Positions 34,202 to 43,002 of a stretch of 64,000 nt of DNA are shown here, piece after piece (positions within the stretch are counted from its first letter, which is position 1; every line of letters starts with the position of its first letter). The notes under the pieces were generated by a model. The model saw only the letters and a program-made list of their open reading frames with translations. It was not told the DNA's origin and made no database searches. The DNA comes from Umezawaea tangerina (GTDB taxonomy: Bacteria > Actinomycetota > Actinomycetes > Mycobacteriales > Pseudonocardiaceae), in NCBI RefSeq assembly GCF_003002815.1, contig NZ_PVTF01000023.1, positions 78,803 through 142,802 of the forward strand, written 5' to 3'. The position numbers and the translations under genes were made by a program.

Positions 34202-34828
34202 TCAGTGGTTGGCGACGCAGTCGACGCGGCCTCCCGCGCGCACCAGGAACACGTCGATCCGCATGGCGCGCAACGTCTCCGAGGTGTCGGCGAGCAGCTC
34301 GCGGTAGCAGACGAAGTCGGGAAGGCCGATGCCCACGACGTCGTCCGGGCAGTCCTGCCGCAGCCGCAGCACCTTCAGCAGCGAGTCCGCGTACCAGGCC
34401 TCGGCCTGCTCCATCGGGTGCGGCGGCTTGGAGTCCGATGTGGACCGCTTCGTCGGGAACCCCTTGGACTCGACGTGCAGCAGCCGTCCGGCTCGCTGCG
34501 CCATGATCCGGTCGCCGCGCAGGAACACCCAGCCGTCCATCTCGAAGTACCGGACGAGCTCGGCCAGCACGTTGCCCTCCCAGTACCACTCGTGGGAGGG
34601 GTTCGTCCTGATCTCGGCCCTGGGCAGCTCGGTCACCAGGCTGTTCATGATCGGACGTCCGAAGTCGTCGCGGTGCAGGATGCCCGCGTCGGCGAGCGTG
34701 CGGCAACGCGAGTTGACCTGGTCGTGGACGACCCGCAACTGCGACGCGATCTGCGCGTCGGTGAGCCCGTTGGGGAAGTGGCCCAGCAGCGCCACGATCC
34801 TGTCCGCCAACGTGAAGCCGTCTGTCAT
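34202..34828 (-). CDS. Hypothetical HTH protein with a possible PD-(D/E)XK nuclease-like domain
   Basis: 208 residues. The N-terminal 60 residues look like a winged helix (LLGHFPNGLTDAQIASQLRV, then RCRTLADAGILHRDD). The C-terminal part has WVFLRGDRIM followed by LLHVESKGFPT and GLPDFVCYREL, a spacing reminiscent of the acidic/ExK core of restriction-type nucleases. This is only a pattern; the family is not known to me. It lies alone, convergent to fadB, with 209 bases of unannotated sequence upstream. Confidence 0.65.
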   Translation of the reverse strand: MTDGFTLADRIVALLGHFPNGLTDAQIASQLRVVHDQVNSRCRTLADAGILHRDDFGRPIMNSLVTELPRAEIRTNPSHEWYWEGNVLAELVRYFEMDGWVFLRGDRIMAQRAGRLLHVESKGFPTKRSTSDSKPPHPMEQAEAWYADSLLKVLRLRQDCPDDVVGIGLPDFVCYRELLADTSETLRAMRIDVFLVRAGGRVDCVANH

Positions 34829-35037
34829 GAAACCATTATCGACGGTGAATGATTCGCTGTTACCCCGACTTCAACCGGTCAGTGGACCCGAACCGTGCGT
34901 GACGGCCCACGTCCGGGGTAGCTGCACCACACGGTCCGGGTTCGCGGGCCGCGTGGCGTTGGTACGGGCGAGTCACAGCGCCCACGCAGCCGGGTGAGCT
35001 TGTCCGGAAAGGCCCTGGACGGCCCGATTCTCGTCAC

Positions 35038-35493
35038 ATGAACACACACCGCCGCAGGGTGCGCGACCGCAGGCCGAGGAAACCGGAGCCGGTGCGCCTG
35101 GACGAGCTCGCCGAGTTCCTCGACGGCGACACCGGGTGGCGCGACGAGGTGCGCACGAGGCTGGTCGCGCGGCTGGACCCGAGACTGGTCGAGCGCACGT
35201 CCTGCGTGCGCGTCGCCGAACTGGCGGAGGAGCTGGACACCCAGGTCACCGTGGAGCCGCGGCCGGATGTGACGTTCGACCTCGCGAAGGCCGTGCACTG
35301 CCGGGTGCCGTTCAAGGGGGTGACGCGGCAGCGGCACACCGCGCGCAACCTGCGGGTGCTCGGCGTCTACCTGTGCGCGGTCGCGGGCCGCGACCTCGGC
35401 GAGTGCCCGTGCGCGGCGGCGCTGGCCGCCGACCCCAGCGACGCCACCGTGCCGCACGTCATCGGCAGCGCGCTGGACCGCGCCGGGTTGTGA
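35038..35493 (+). CDS. Conserved hypothetical protein
   Basis: 151 residues, no recognised family. Very basic N terminus (MNTHRRRVRDRRPRKPEP), then an acidic helical region and CVRVAELAEEL, KAVHCRVPFKGVTRQRHTA and GECPCAAALAA with four Cys. The arrangement could suit a nucleic-acid-binding protein, but that is a guess. GATTCT (35026-35031) ends six bases before the ATG, so it may be leaderless. The stop lies four bases from that of the convergent toxin gene. Confidence 0.6.
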   Translation: MNTHRRRVRDRRPRKPEPVRLDELAEFLDGDTGWRDEVRTRLVARLDPRLVERTSCVRVAELAEELDTQVTVEPRPDVTFDLAKAVHCRVPFKGVTRQRHTARNLRVLGVYLCAVAGRDLGECPCAAALAADPSDATVPHVIGSALDRAGL

Positions 35494-35497
35494 GCGG

Positions 35498-35893
35498 TCA
35501 GACCGCGATGACCTCGACGACCCGTTCCAGGCCCGTGAAGTCCTTGATGTTGCGGGTCAGCACCGGGAGGCCGTGCGCGGCGGCCGTGGCGGCGATCTGG
35601 AGGTCCATCCGGCGCGGCCGCGGGCTGCGACCGCTGCGGCGCACGAGCGCGGCGAGCGTGCCGTAGATCTTGGCGGCCGCGGTGTCGAACGGCAGCACCT
35701 CGAACTCGTCGAGCGCCGCGTAGTACCGCTCCGTGCGCGCGGAGCGCTCCACCGGGTCGTCCACGTCGAGGCCGTAGGCCAGCTCCGCCACCGTGACCGC
35801 GCTGATCGTCGGCTCGGCGTCCACGTGCACGCCGAAGTCGATCTCCTCCAGCCTGATGACCACGCAGGTGTCGAGCAGGATCCGGTCGGTCAC
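35498..35893 (-). CDS. PIN-domain toxin (VapC family)
   Basis: 131 residues. The PIN nuclease core is visible: ILLDTCVVIRL with Asp8, TVAELAYGL with Glu37, RMDLQIAATAAAHG with the third acidic residue, and TRNIKDFTGL with the fourth. Such toxins cleave tRNA or rRNA. The GTG at 35893 overlaps the stop of the antitoxin gene, giving coupled synthesis. Confidence 0.92.
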   Translation of the reverse strand: MTDRILLDTCVVIRLEEIDFGVHVDAEPTISAVTVAELAYGLDVDDPVERSARTERYYAALDEFEVLPFDTAAAKIYGTLAALVRRSGRSPRPRRMDLQIAATAAAHGLPVLTRNIKDFTGLERVVEVIAV

Positions 35894-36174
35894 CGGCGCC
35901 ACGCGTCCTCGAGGGGGTTGTCCGCGCCGAACACGACGTCGTCGGCCAGCCGGTCGGCGTCCCACCGGTCGACGTCGACGGGCGGCAGCGTCCGGAAGTG
36001 GGCCTGCAGCTCACCGAGGGTGCGGCGGGGCCGGGCGGGCTCGGCGGCGTGCGGGACCAGGTCGGCCACCGGACGTCCGTTGCGCGTCACCACGAACCGC
36101 TCCCCCGCCTCGACGCGGCGCATGATCTCCGCGTTGTCGTTGCGCAGCTCCCGCTGCCCGATGGCCGTCGTCAT
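35890..36174 (-). CDS. Phd/YefM-type antitoxin
   Basis: 94 residues. The N-terminal DNA-binding fold (AIGQRELRNDNAEIMRRVEA, then GERFVVTRNGRPVADLVP) is characteristic of Phd/YefM antitoxins; the C-terminal half (HFRTLPPVDVDRWDADRLAD) is the acidic toxin-neutralising tail. It precedes the PIN toxin and should autorepress the operon through the repeats at 36183-36222. Confidence 0.92.
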   Translation of the reverse strand: MTTAIGQRELRNDNAEIMRRVEAGERFVVTRNGRPVADLVPHAAEPARPRRTLGELQAHFRTLPPVDVDRWDADRLADDVVFGADNPLEDAWRR

Positions 36175-36182
36175 ACCACCAC

Positions 36183-36222
36183 TGTAGCTCTCTCGGGGGA
36201 AAAGTGCTACAGAGGTGCTACA
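36183..36222. promoter_or_regulatory. Candidate toxin-antitoxin operator
   Basis: TGTAGC (36183-36188) is inverted relative to two direct copies of GTGCTACA (36204-36211 and 36215-36222, 11-base period). The cluster starts nine bases upstream of the antitoxin ATG and overlaps the end of the upstream gene, where Phd-type repressors usually bind. Confidence 0.6.
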
Positions 36223-36557
36223 GCCAGCAGCGGTGCGCCCCAGGTCCCGGCGGCCCGCTCGGCCGTGCCGATCACCGACCGGCTCACCGCCACCACCAGG
36301 TCGACCGCGGGCAGGTCCTGCACGCCACCGGCGCACGACGCCGCCGTCAGGTCCAGCACCCGGCCACCGTGCGCCCGCACGACCGCCGTGACCGCGTCCC
36401 GCGCCTCCCGGCTCGCCCGGTCGAACCCGCGCAGCACCGCCACGGTCCCGTGGGCCGCGAGCAGGTCGGGCTGGTCCGCCAGCAGCGCGGACACCTCGTC
36501 GACCAGCGCGGCGCGGTCGTCGACGAGGGTGGACGGGGAGGAGAGGGTGCTGGTCAT
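36207..36557 (-). CDS. Small conserved hypothetical protein
   Basis: 116 residues, no recognised family. Alternating helix and strand pattern: LVDEVSALLADQPDLLAAHG, VAVLRGFDRASREA, VDLVVAVSRSVIGTA. It resembles a small Rossmann-like or PIN-partner fold but without motifs. Its stop lies in the toxin-antitoxin operator, 32 bases before the antitoxin ATG, so read-through transcription into that pair is possible. Confidence 0.6.
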   Translation of the reverse strand: MTSTLSSPSTLVDDRAALVDEVSALLADQPDLLAAHGTVAVLRGFDRASREARDAVTAVVRAHGGRVLDLTAASCAGGVQDLPAVDLVVAVSRSVIGTAERAAGTWGAPLLAVAPL

Positions 36558-36661
36558 CGGGATCTCGCTTTCGCCACGGCGGTTGCTCCTTCCGTAGTAC
36601 CCCCGCCGAGGCCGCCTGCCACTGTTGTTTCGATCACTGCCGAACCGGGAACAACCGGCCG

Positions 36662-37417
36662 ATGCACGACATCAGGATCGGCACCTCGGGCTGGACCTAC
36701 CCGGAATGGCGCGACGCCTTCTACCCCAGGGGACTGCCGAGGCCCAAGGAGCTCGAACACCTGGCCGCGCGAGTCAACTCCGTGGAGGTCAACGGCACCT
36801 TCTACTCGTTGCGCAGCCCCACCGACTACCACTCCTGGGCCACCCGCACCCCCACCGACTTCGTCCTGTCCGTCAAGGGCCCCAAGCACATCACCCACAC
36901 CAAGCGCCTGCACGACGTCCAGTCCGACCTGACCGCCTTCTTCACCTCCGGCATTTCCGAACTCGGCGCCAAACAAGGCCCCGTCCTCTGGCAACTCCCC
37001 CCGTGGCTGCCCTTCGAAGCCTCCCGCCTCACCACCTTCCTGACCCAACTACCTCCCGGCCGCCACGCCGTCGAAGCCCGCCACTCCACCTTCGACACCC
37101 CGGAGTTCACCGACCTGCTCCACTCCCACAACATCGCCACCGTCCTCGCCGACTCCGGTGGCAAGTACCCGGTCCTCGACACCCCCACCGCCGACTTCAT
37201 CTACATCCGCCTGCACGGGCCCGGTGAGTTGTACGTGGGGGACTACTCAGAGGCGGCGCTGGAGGGGTGGGCGGAGCGGGTGAGGGGGTGGGCGGTGGAG
37301 CGGGATGTGTTCGTGTACTTCGACAACACGATGAGCGGCGCCGCGCCCTACAACGCGATGGCGCTGTCCGAACGGCTCGGCATCCAGTCCACCCCGATCC
37401 CGAACGGGCTCTGGTGA
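36662..37417 (+). CDS. DUF72 (YecE-like) protein, copy 1
   Basis: 251 residues with a TIM-barrel fold; function unknown although widely conserved. Seen: IGTSGWTYPEWRDAFYP, VNSVEVNGTFYSLRSP, FVLSVKGPKHITHTKRL, FIYIRLHGPGELYVGDY and FVYFDNTMSG, all DUF72 hallmarks. A second, more divergent copy lies at 41460. The codon choice changes abruptly near 37210 from C-ending to G-ending codons. Confidence 0.9.
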   Translation: MHDIRIGTSGWTYPEWRDAFYPRGLPRPKELEHLAARVNSVEVNGTFYSLRSPTDYHSWATRTPTDFVLSVKGPKHITHTKRLHDVQSDLTAFFTSGISELGAKQGPVLWQLPPWLPFEASRLTTFLTQLPPGRHAVEARHSTFDTPEFTDLLHSHNIATVLADSGGKYPVLDTPTADFIYIRLHGPGELYVGDYSEAALEGWAERVRGWAVERDVFVYFDNTMSGAAPYNAMALSERLGIQSTPIPNGLW

Positions 37418-37466
37418 CCCGCCTTCCCCGACGTCAGTTCGGCTCAACCGTCACGGTCCGGCAGGA

Positions 37467-38508
37467 TCACTTGGACCAGGCCATTTCGACGACCCCTTCG
37501 GCCACGGGCTCCCGCACGTCGTTCCGGATGAACGACACGGTTCCTTCCGCGGCCCCGTACTGACCAGTGCGAACAGCCAGCACACCGGACGCGCTCGCCA
37601 CGCCTTCCACGACGTCGGGCGGCGCGGGAACCTGTTCCCACACACCGTCCGGCATCGAGCGCCACAGCTGACGTCCGCCCTCCCGGCACCGCTGACCGTC
37701 CAACCGGGTCGGCATCTGCACGGAGTAGAGCACCCACTGCGATCCTGGACGCGCCCGGCTCCTGCTCCACCTCAGCGAAAGAACTGCCCAAGCCGAGTCC
37801 GCGTCCGGCGACTTGATCTCGTACGTCGAGGAGTTCGCCGTCCGGAAGGCACGAACGTACTCGTGGTCCTGACATCCACCATTCCTCCAGCCCGTCTTCC
37901 ACGCCAGGTAGTCGGCATCACCCCTGGTGGCGGGCAACATGACCGCTTTGTTGCTGCTGGTGCCGTACATCCGGACGACCGTGCCATCGGCCTTCACGGC
38001 GTAGACGTCCTCGGGACCTCCATAGGCGGCCGTTCCACCCTGGTCCGGGACGGCGAACACCATCCCGTCGGCTGTACGCCAGGAGCTCCGACTCGACACC
38101 GGGACCCGGCGGCTCGGGGTTCGAACGCGGCGGCGGCCGCTCGACGAAGCTCAACGAGCCGGCGAAGCACACCAAGGACAAGAGGAAGCTGCCCCAGGTC
38201 TGCCACCGCGGCCCCCTCTGACGAACGTTCGCCACCAGTACGCAGAGGGTTCCGAGAGCGATCATCGCGCCGGCTCGCCAATCGGGGATACCCAGAAACC
38301 TGATCGACAGGAAGAGCGCGACCCCGGCCGCGCACGCCAAGGCAACTCGAATCAGCGTGCCGGGCAGCCGCACCGTCGAGAACGGCGCGTTGTAGACCAC
38401 GGAACCGATATCGCGCGCCTGCACGACCAAGCCGGTGGCAGTGCCGTCGAAGTCGTTGGACACACCCTCGCCCCGCGACGTTCCTCCGTGCCGTTCCCGT
38501 TCAGACAT
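37467..38508 (-). pseudogene. Frameshifted membrane protein with amyloid-like N-terminal motif
   Basis: Two overlapping reading frames look like one gene broken by a +1 shift near 38100. The first part starts MSERERHGGTSRGEG, contains NDFDGTATGLVVQARDIGSV, a pattern like the short RHIM/BASS-type amyloid signalling motifs of actinobacterial effectors, then two or three membrane helices (LIRVALACAAGVALFLSIRF, AGAMIALGTLCVLVA, FLLSLVCFAGSLSFV). The second part is a beta-rich extracellular-type domain with repeated WRT, VYAVKADG, LWRSMPDG and VLAVRTGQYG elements. Together about 347 residues. Either a real frameshift, a sequencing error, or two genes overlapping by 180 bases. Confidence 0.55.
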
Positions 38509-38558
38509 CCACACCACCGAGTGAGGAAAACGGCGCTTCCGAGCCCGACCCCACCAAG

Positions 38559-39323
38559 TCAATCAGCCCGTCGAGATGCAGGAGCAGCGCTGTCCGAACG
38601 ACCCGGCACCCGGTCCAGCTCGATCCCGAACACCTCCCGGTAAACCCCCAGCAGCTCCGCGTCCCCCACCTCCCGCTCCTCCTTCACCCCACCCACCGTC
38701 GTGATCACCCGGTGCCCGCTCACCGTCACCCTCCCCTCCCCCGTCGGCAACGTCGCCAGTGGCGCCTTCGCGAACGGCGACCCTGGGAAGTGCTGCTGGT
38801 ACCAGCACATCGGGGCGAAGTCGGAGAGGGTGCGGGGGCGGAGTTCGAGCCGGTACTGGGGTTCGTCGTCCTGGTAGACGTCCAGGTCGCCGGACTCCGC
38901 CTCGACGACGCGGAACACGCCCTCGGCGTCCGGCTGGTCCGCGCGGCTGGTCAGGGAGAGGGGGCGGAGGGCGAAGTCGCCGAAGCCGACGTCGAGGAGG
39001 GTGTCGTCGACGCGGAGGGCGAGGTGTTCGAAGGGGGCGCTGAGGCGGTCGCCGAGGTAGACCCTGGCGGCGAGGTGGTGGACGGGGTGGCCGAGGGCGC
39101 GCAGCAGGACGGCGAAGGCGCCGTTGAGCTCGTAGCAGAAGCCGCCGCGGCGACCGGTGGCGATCTTGGCGACGAGCGCGTCCTCGTCGAGCACGATCGG
39201 TTCGCCCAGGTGGATGCTGAGGTTCTCGAACGGGACCGCGCGCAGGTGCAGCTCCTGCAGGTCGGCCGGTGACGTCGTCCGGGTGGCGCCGATCCGGTCC
39301 AGGTACGCGTCGATCATCTCCAT
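38559..39323 (-). CDS. Arylamine N-acetyltransferase
   Basis: Transfers acetyl (or propionyl) groups from CoA to arylamines or hydrazines. 254 residues. The Cys-His-Asp triad is visible: RRGGFCYELN with Cys63, FEHLAL with His100 and LLDVGFGD with Asp111; AVPFENLSIHLG is the usual N-terminal signature. In actinomycetes relatives also close amide bonds in ansamycin synthesis, but no such cluster is here. It is the last gene of a minus-strand run with an MFS transporter and a YdjM-like protein. Confidence 0.93.
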   Translation of the reverse strand: MEMIDAYLDRIGATRTTSPADLQELHLRAVPFENLSIHLGEPIVLDEDALVAKIATGRRGGFCYELNGAFAVLLRALGHPVHHLAARVYLGDRLSAPFEHLALRVDDTLLDVGFGDFALRPLSLTSRADQPDAEGVFRVVEAESGDLDVYQDDEPQYRLELRPRTLSDFAPMCWYQQHFPGSPFAKAPLATLPTGEGRVTVSGHRVITTVGGVKEEREVGDAELLGVYREVFGIELDRVPGRSDSAAPASRRAD

Positions 39324-39363
39324 CCCCAGAGCTTCGCCCGAAGGGCACCGATCGGACAAACCG

Positions 39364-40587
39364 CTAAAGCTCGCGCATACCCCGCAACGGCGACAGCACC
39401 AGCCACGCCGACGACAGCAGGACGCCGAACGCGGCGGTGGTGATGGCGCCGCGCGCGCCCAGGACGGTGGCGAGACCGCCGCCGAGGAGGCTGCCGAGCG
39501 GGATGGCGCCCCAGATCAGGACCCTCATGGTGGCGTTGACGCGGCCGAGCAGGTGCGGTGGGCAGACGGCCTGCTGGTAGCTGACCTGGAGGATGGACAG
39601 GCAGATGATGCCGAAGCTCGCGCCGAACGTGGCCAGCACGTACCAGCCGAGCCCCCAGCCGGACGTGGTGAGCGGGTAGGCCAGGAACGCGGCGCCGCAG
39701 CCGACCCCGCCGACGACGAGCACCCTGGCGCCGCCGAACCGGCGGGTGAGCCGCCCGGTGAGCGCGGCGGCCGACAGCGCGCCCAGCAGCCCGACGCTGC
39801 CGAGCAGCCCGATCACGCCCGGCGACAGGCCGACGTCGCGGACCAGGAACACCACGACCACGGCCATGTGCGCGGACTGGAACAGCGACATCGTGGCGCC
39901 GTGACCGCCGAACGCCCGCAGCACGGGGTGGCCGGACACCGCCCCGAGGCCTTCGCGGACCTCGCGCCACATCCGCCGGTCCTCCACGTGCGGCGGCCGC
40001 GGCTCGGGCGTGCGGATGGTGCGCAGCCACAGCGCGGACCACAGGTACGTGCAGGCGTCCACGAGCAGGGCGACCGGGGCGCCGACCCACTGCACGAGCC
40101 AGCCCGCGAGGGTCGGCGCGGCCACCGCGGCGACGGACCGGTTCTGCTCCAGCCGGGTGTTGGCCTCGACGAGGTGCTCGCGGTCCACGAGCCGGGGCAG
40201 GTAGGAGGGGTGGGCGATGTCGAACACCACGGTCAGCGTGCCCGTGACCAGCACGACCGCGTAGAGCTGCCACAGCGCCAGCACGCCGAGCAGCGCCGCC
40301 ACCGGCACGCTGAGCAGCGCGACCGCGCGCCCAAGGTCGGCCACGACCAGCAGGGGGCGGCAGCGCAGCCGGTCGCACCACACGCCGACCTGCAGCCCGA
40401 TCACCAGGAACGCGATCATCTGGCCGACCCTCAGCAGCGACACCTCGAACGCGGACGCGTCCAGCACCGAGATCGCCAGCAGCGGCACGGCGAGCTGGCT
40501 GAGCCCGGTGCCGAGCTGGCTGATCACGTCCGCCGCCCACAGGTGGCGGAAATCCCTCACGGCGAGCAACCCCATGCCGGACATCAT
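39364..40587 (-). CDS. MFS transporter (macrolide-efflux/enterobactin-exporter-like)
   Basis: 407 residues, about 12 membrane helices. FRHLWAADVISQLGTGLSQL at the start and the loop-2 VGVWCDRLRCRPLL resemble the MefA/EntS type of drug or siderophore exporters. LLVDACTYLWSALWL and GRVNATMRVLIWGAIPLG are further family features. It follows the YdjM-like gene by 14 bases and precedes the acetyltransferase by 40 bases. Confidence 0.88.
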   Translation of the reverse strand: MMSGMGLLAVRDFRHLWAADVISQLGTGLSQLAVPLLAISVLDASAFEVSLLRVGQMIAFLVIGLQVGVWCDRLRCRPLLVVADLGRAVALLSVPVAALLGVLALWQLYAVVLVTGTLTVVFDIAHPSYLPRLVDREHLVEANTRLEQNRSVAAVAAPTLAGWLVQWVGAPVALLVDACTYLWSALWLRTIRTPEPRPPHVEDRRMWREVREGLGAVSGHPVLRAFGGHGATMSLFQSAHMAVVVVFLVRDVGLSPGVIGLLGSVGLLGALSAAALTGRLTRRFGGARVLVVGGVGCGAAFLAYPLTTSGWGLGWYVLATFGASFGIICLSILQVSYQQAVCPPHLLGRVNATMRVLIWGAIPLGSLLGGGLATVLGARGAITTAAFGVLLSSAWLVLSPLRGMREL

Positions 40588-40601
40588 GCCGGCTCGCGCA
40601 G

Positions 40602-41384
40602 CTAACCTGCGCCGGGTTCTGTCAACTTCTGGATCGCCGGGATGATCGAGGTCACGACCGTCCACGCGCCGGGGATGAGCAGCAGCGCCCCCACGGCGAC
40701 GACCGGGAACATGAACAGCGTCTCGACGGGGCCGCCGGTGCGGAACCGCAGCCACTTGGGCGGCCGCAGCTCGTACCAGGTCTCGCCCGCGATCGGCAGC
40801 GGGAACAGGAACGGGCAGCCGGACACCGTCACGGAGTCGCCGAGGCAGTGCACGAAGCAGCCGACGGCCACCGCGATGCCGAGCACGCCGGAGAGCCCGT
40901 CCAGCTGCACCAGCGCCTCGTCGAGGCCGAACTGGACGAGCCACCACACCACCGCGGCCACCGACAGCACCGCCACCCAGTCGCCCAGCGCGGCCTCGGC
41001 CAGCAGCACGGCGAACAGCGCGACGCCCAGCACGGCCCACTTGCCGCCCAGCTGCGTGGCGCCCGCGGTGAAGTAGCCGAGCAGCACGGCGAACAGCACG
41101 GTGTGCGAGAGGTGCCGGTGCTCGCCGGTCACCGGCTCGTCGCGCGGCCCCTTGGTGATCGCGTAGACGTACCTCGACGACTTGCGCAGGATCCACGACA
41201 GGGCGCCGGTGAGCGGGCCGAGGTAGCGCGACGCGGTCGAGTGCCGGTGGTCGAAGTCGGGCAGCAGGGCGAAGCCGGCGGTCACGAGGCCGACGAGCAC
41301 CGCCCCGGCGAGGTCGCCGTGGCCGAGCAGTGGGGCGATCCCCAGTCCCGCACACCACCCGGTGAGCGCGTGCGTTCGTCCCAT
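40602..41384 (-). CDS. YdjM-like membrane-bound metal-dependent hydrolase (DUF457)
   Basis: 260 residues. MGRTHALTG with the conserved His, LLPDFDHRHST with an Asp/His pair, and GEHRHLSHTVLFA form the metal site of this family; HCLGDSVTVSGCPFLFPLP near the end is also characteristic. Five to six membrane helices. E. coli YdjM is LexA-regulated; the biochemical role is unknown. I chose the ATG at 41384 after GAAGGGG; an upstream ATG at 41399 adds five residues. Divergent from the second DUF72 gene. Confidence 0.88.
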   Translation of the reverse strand: MGRTHALTGWCAGLGIAPLLGHGDLAGAVLVGLVTAGFALLPDFDHRHSTASRYLGPLTGALSWILRKSSRYVYAITKGPRDEPVTGEHRHLSHTVLFAVLLGYFTAGATQLGGKWAVLGVALFAVLLAEAALGDWVAVLSVAAVVWWLVQFGLDEALVQLDGLSGVLGIAVAVGCFVHCLGDSVTVSGCPFLFPLPIAGETWYELRPPKWLRFRTGGPVETLFMFPVVAVGALLLIPGAWTVVTSIIPAIQKLTEPGAG

Positions 41385-41459
41385 CACCCCTTCGAGCATC
41401 CGGTTCGGCCGGTTCAAGGTCAAGTTCCGCGATCGGCTCCGCTGCGGCAGCATGGCGCG

Positions 41460-42299
41460 ATGGGCCGGATCAGGGTCGGGACGTCGGGGTGGGTGTACCC
41501 GCCGTGGCGGGGCGTCTTCTACCCGCCCGGTCTCGCGCAGAAGCGCGAGCTGGAGCACCTGTCGCGGCAGGTCACGTCGGTCGAGATCAACGGGTCGTTC
41601 TACTCGTTGCAGCGCCCGTCGAGCTACCGGAAGTGGGCCGCGCAGACCCCGGACGACTTCGTGTTCTCGCTCAAGGGCGGCCGGTTCATCACGCACCTCA
41701 AGCGCTTGCGCGACAGCGCGGACACGCTGGCGAACTTCTTCGCCTCCGGTGTCCTCGCGCTCGGCCCGAAGCTGGGCCCGGTGCTCTGGCAGCTGCCGCC
41801 GACGCTCCGGTTCGACCCCGCGCTTCTCGACGAGTTCCTGGGCGAGCTCCCCCGCACCACGACCGCCGCGGCGGAGCTCGCGGCCCGCCACGACGAGCGC
41901 GTGGACCCGGCGTGGACGACCACCGACCTCGACCGCCCGGTCCGGCACGCGCTGGAGGTCCGCCACCCGAGCTTCGTCGACCCCCGCTTCCCGGAGCTGC
42001 TGCGCGCGCACGGGGTCGCCGTCGTGGTCGCCGACTCCGCGGGCAGGTTCCCCCTCGTCGAGGACGTGACCGCCGACTTCGTCTACGTGCGCCTGCACGG
42101 CGCCGACGAGCTGTACGTCAGCGGCTACACCGACGAGGGGCTGGACCGGTGGGCCGCGAAGGTCCGCGCGTGGTCGGCGGCGGCGGACGTGTTCGTCTAC
42201 TTCGACAACGACGCGAAGGTCATGGCCCCGCGCGACGCGATCGCGCTGCTCGCCAGGGTCGAGCAGCCGCCTCGGCGTGTCGCCCACACGATCAGGTGA
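41460..42299 (+). CDS. DUF72 (YecE-like) protein, copy 2
   Basis: 279 residues. Same hallmarks as copy 1 (VGTSGWVYPPWRGVFYP, EINGSFYSLQRP, FVYVRLHGADELYVSGYTDE, FVYFDNDAKVMAP) but with an insertion of about 28 residues in the middle (AARHDERVDPAWTTTDLDR). The two copies are not adjacent, and both sit close to membrane or unknown genes. Function unknown. Confidence 0.9.
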   Translation: MGRIRVGTSGWVYPPWRGVFYPPGLAQKRELEHLSRQVTSVEINGSFYSLQRPSSYRKWAAQTPDDFVFSLKGGRFITHLKRLRDSADTLANFFASGVLALGPKLGPVLWQLPPTLRFDPALLDEFLGELPRTTTAAAELAARHDERVDPAWTTTDLDRPVRHALEVRHPSFVDPRFPELLRAHGVAVVVADSAGRFPLVEDVTADFVYVRLHGADELYVSGYTDEGLDRWAAKVRAWSAAADVFVYFDNDAKVMAPRDAIALLARVEQPPRRVAHTIR

Positions 42300-42375
42300 A
42301 TCCGACCGAACGCCCACGCGGGATTCCGCCGAACGGCTGAGTCTGAAGCGGTCCGCGAAGCCGACGGAGGTACCG

Positions 42376-42744
42376 ATGTCGACCCGAACCCTTCTGACCG
42401 CGCTGGCCATCACGACGGGCGCACTGGTCTCCAGCGGCACCGCCTCGGCCCAGCAGTCCGGCACACCGACCTGCGACCCCGGCGAGTTCTGCCTCTGGGG
42501 CGGCCCGGACTACACCGGTCCCGCCAGGCGCCTCGACCTCGAGTCCGCCAACCCCGGCGAGTGCATCCCGCTCCCCGGCGGACTCGTGGCCCACTCGTTC
42601 GTGAACCGGCTGACCCGCGACGCCAGCGTGTACCAGGGCGAGACGTGCTCCACCGAGGCCGAGTTCACCACCTATCCGGGTCGGGGGACCTACGTGCCGA
42701 ACGCGCCTTTCGTGGTCCGCGCGATCCAGGTGTGGGAGCGCTAG
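42376..42744 (+). CDS. Secreted peptidase inhibitor I36-like protein
   Basis: 122 residues. Signal peptide MSTRTLLTALAITTGALVSS cleaved near ASAQQ, then a small Cys-containing beta-sandwich: CDPGEFCLWGGPDYTG and a C-terminal VPNAPFVVRAIQVWER. This matches the Streptomyces SMPI/I36 metalloproteinase-inhibitor pattern. Four Cys could form two disulfides. GGAGG precedes the ATG. The real target, if any, is unknown. Confidence 0.82.
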   Translation: MSTRTLLTALAITTGALVSSGTASAQQSGTPTCDPGEFCLWGGPDYTGPARRLDLESANPGECIPLPGGLVAHSFVNRLTRDASVYQGETCSTEAEFTTYPGRGTYVPNAPFVVRAIQVWER

Positions 42745-42910
42745 GGGGACCATCCCGCCATGATCCACGGGAGTCCGGAAAAGGCGATTCCCCCGCACCT
42801 CGAATCCCGCCCTCCGGCCCGGTGGAATTCGAGCATTCATCAGGTAGGTGACCACGGGAATTCCTCCCGACAGCGGTTACGCAGAGAGATCACACCCCCC
42901 GAATTGGATC

Positions 42911-42961
42911 CACACGATCGTGTGAACACCCTTCAGTAAGCACTTTCGTTGCGCCTACGTT
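42911..42961 (+). promoter_or_regulatory. Promoter and operator of the ATPase/nuclease operon (copy A)
   Basis: Perfect palindrome CACACGATCGTGTG (42911-42924), then CTTCAG (42931-42936) as -35-like and TACGTT (42956-42961) as -10-like. The same set of elements, in the same order, lies before the gene at 54992. This implies one regulator and joint control. Confidence 0.75.
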
Positions 42962-43002
42962 TCCCGCCTAGCCGTGCATCAGCACGAAGAGGAGACGTAA
43001 CG

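Noticed and set aside
38106..38125. GGGTTCGAACG, similar to the T-loop of a tRNA
   Set aside because: No acceptor, D or anticodon stem can be folded around it, and it lies in coding sequence.
42286..42300. CACACGATCAGGTG at the end of the second DUF72 gene, resembling the operator at 42911
   Set aside because: It is coding sequence (HTIR and stop), the right half is broken and no promoter boxes follow.
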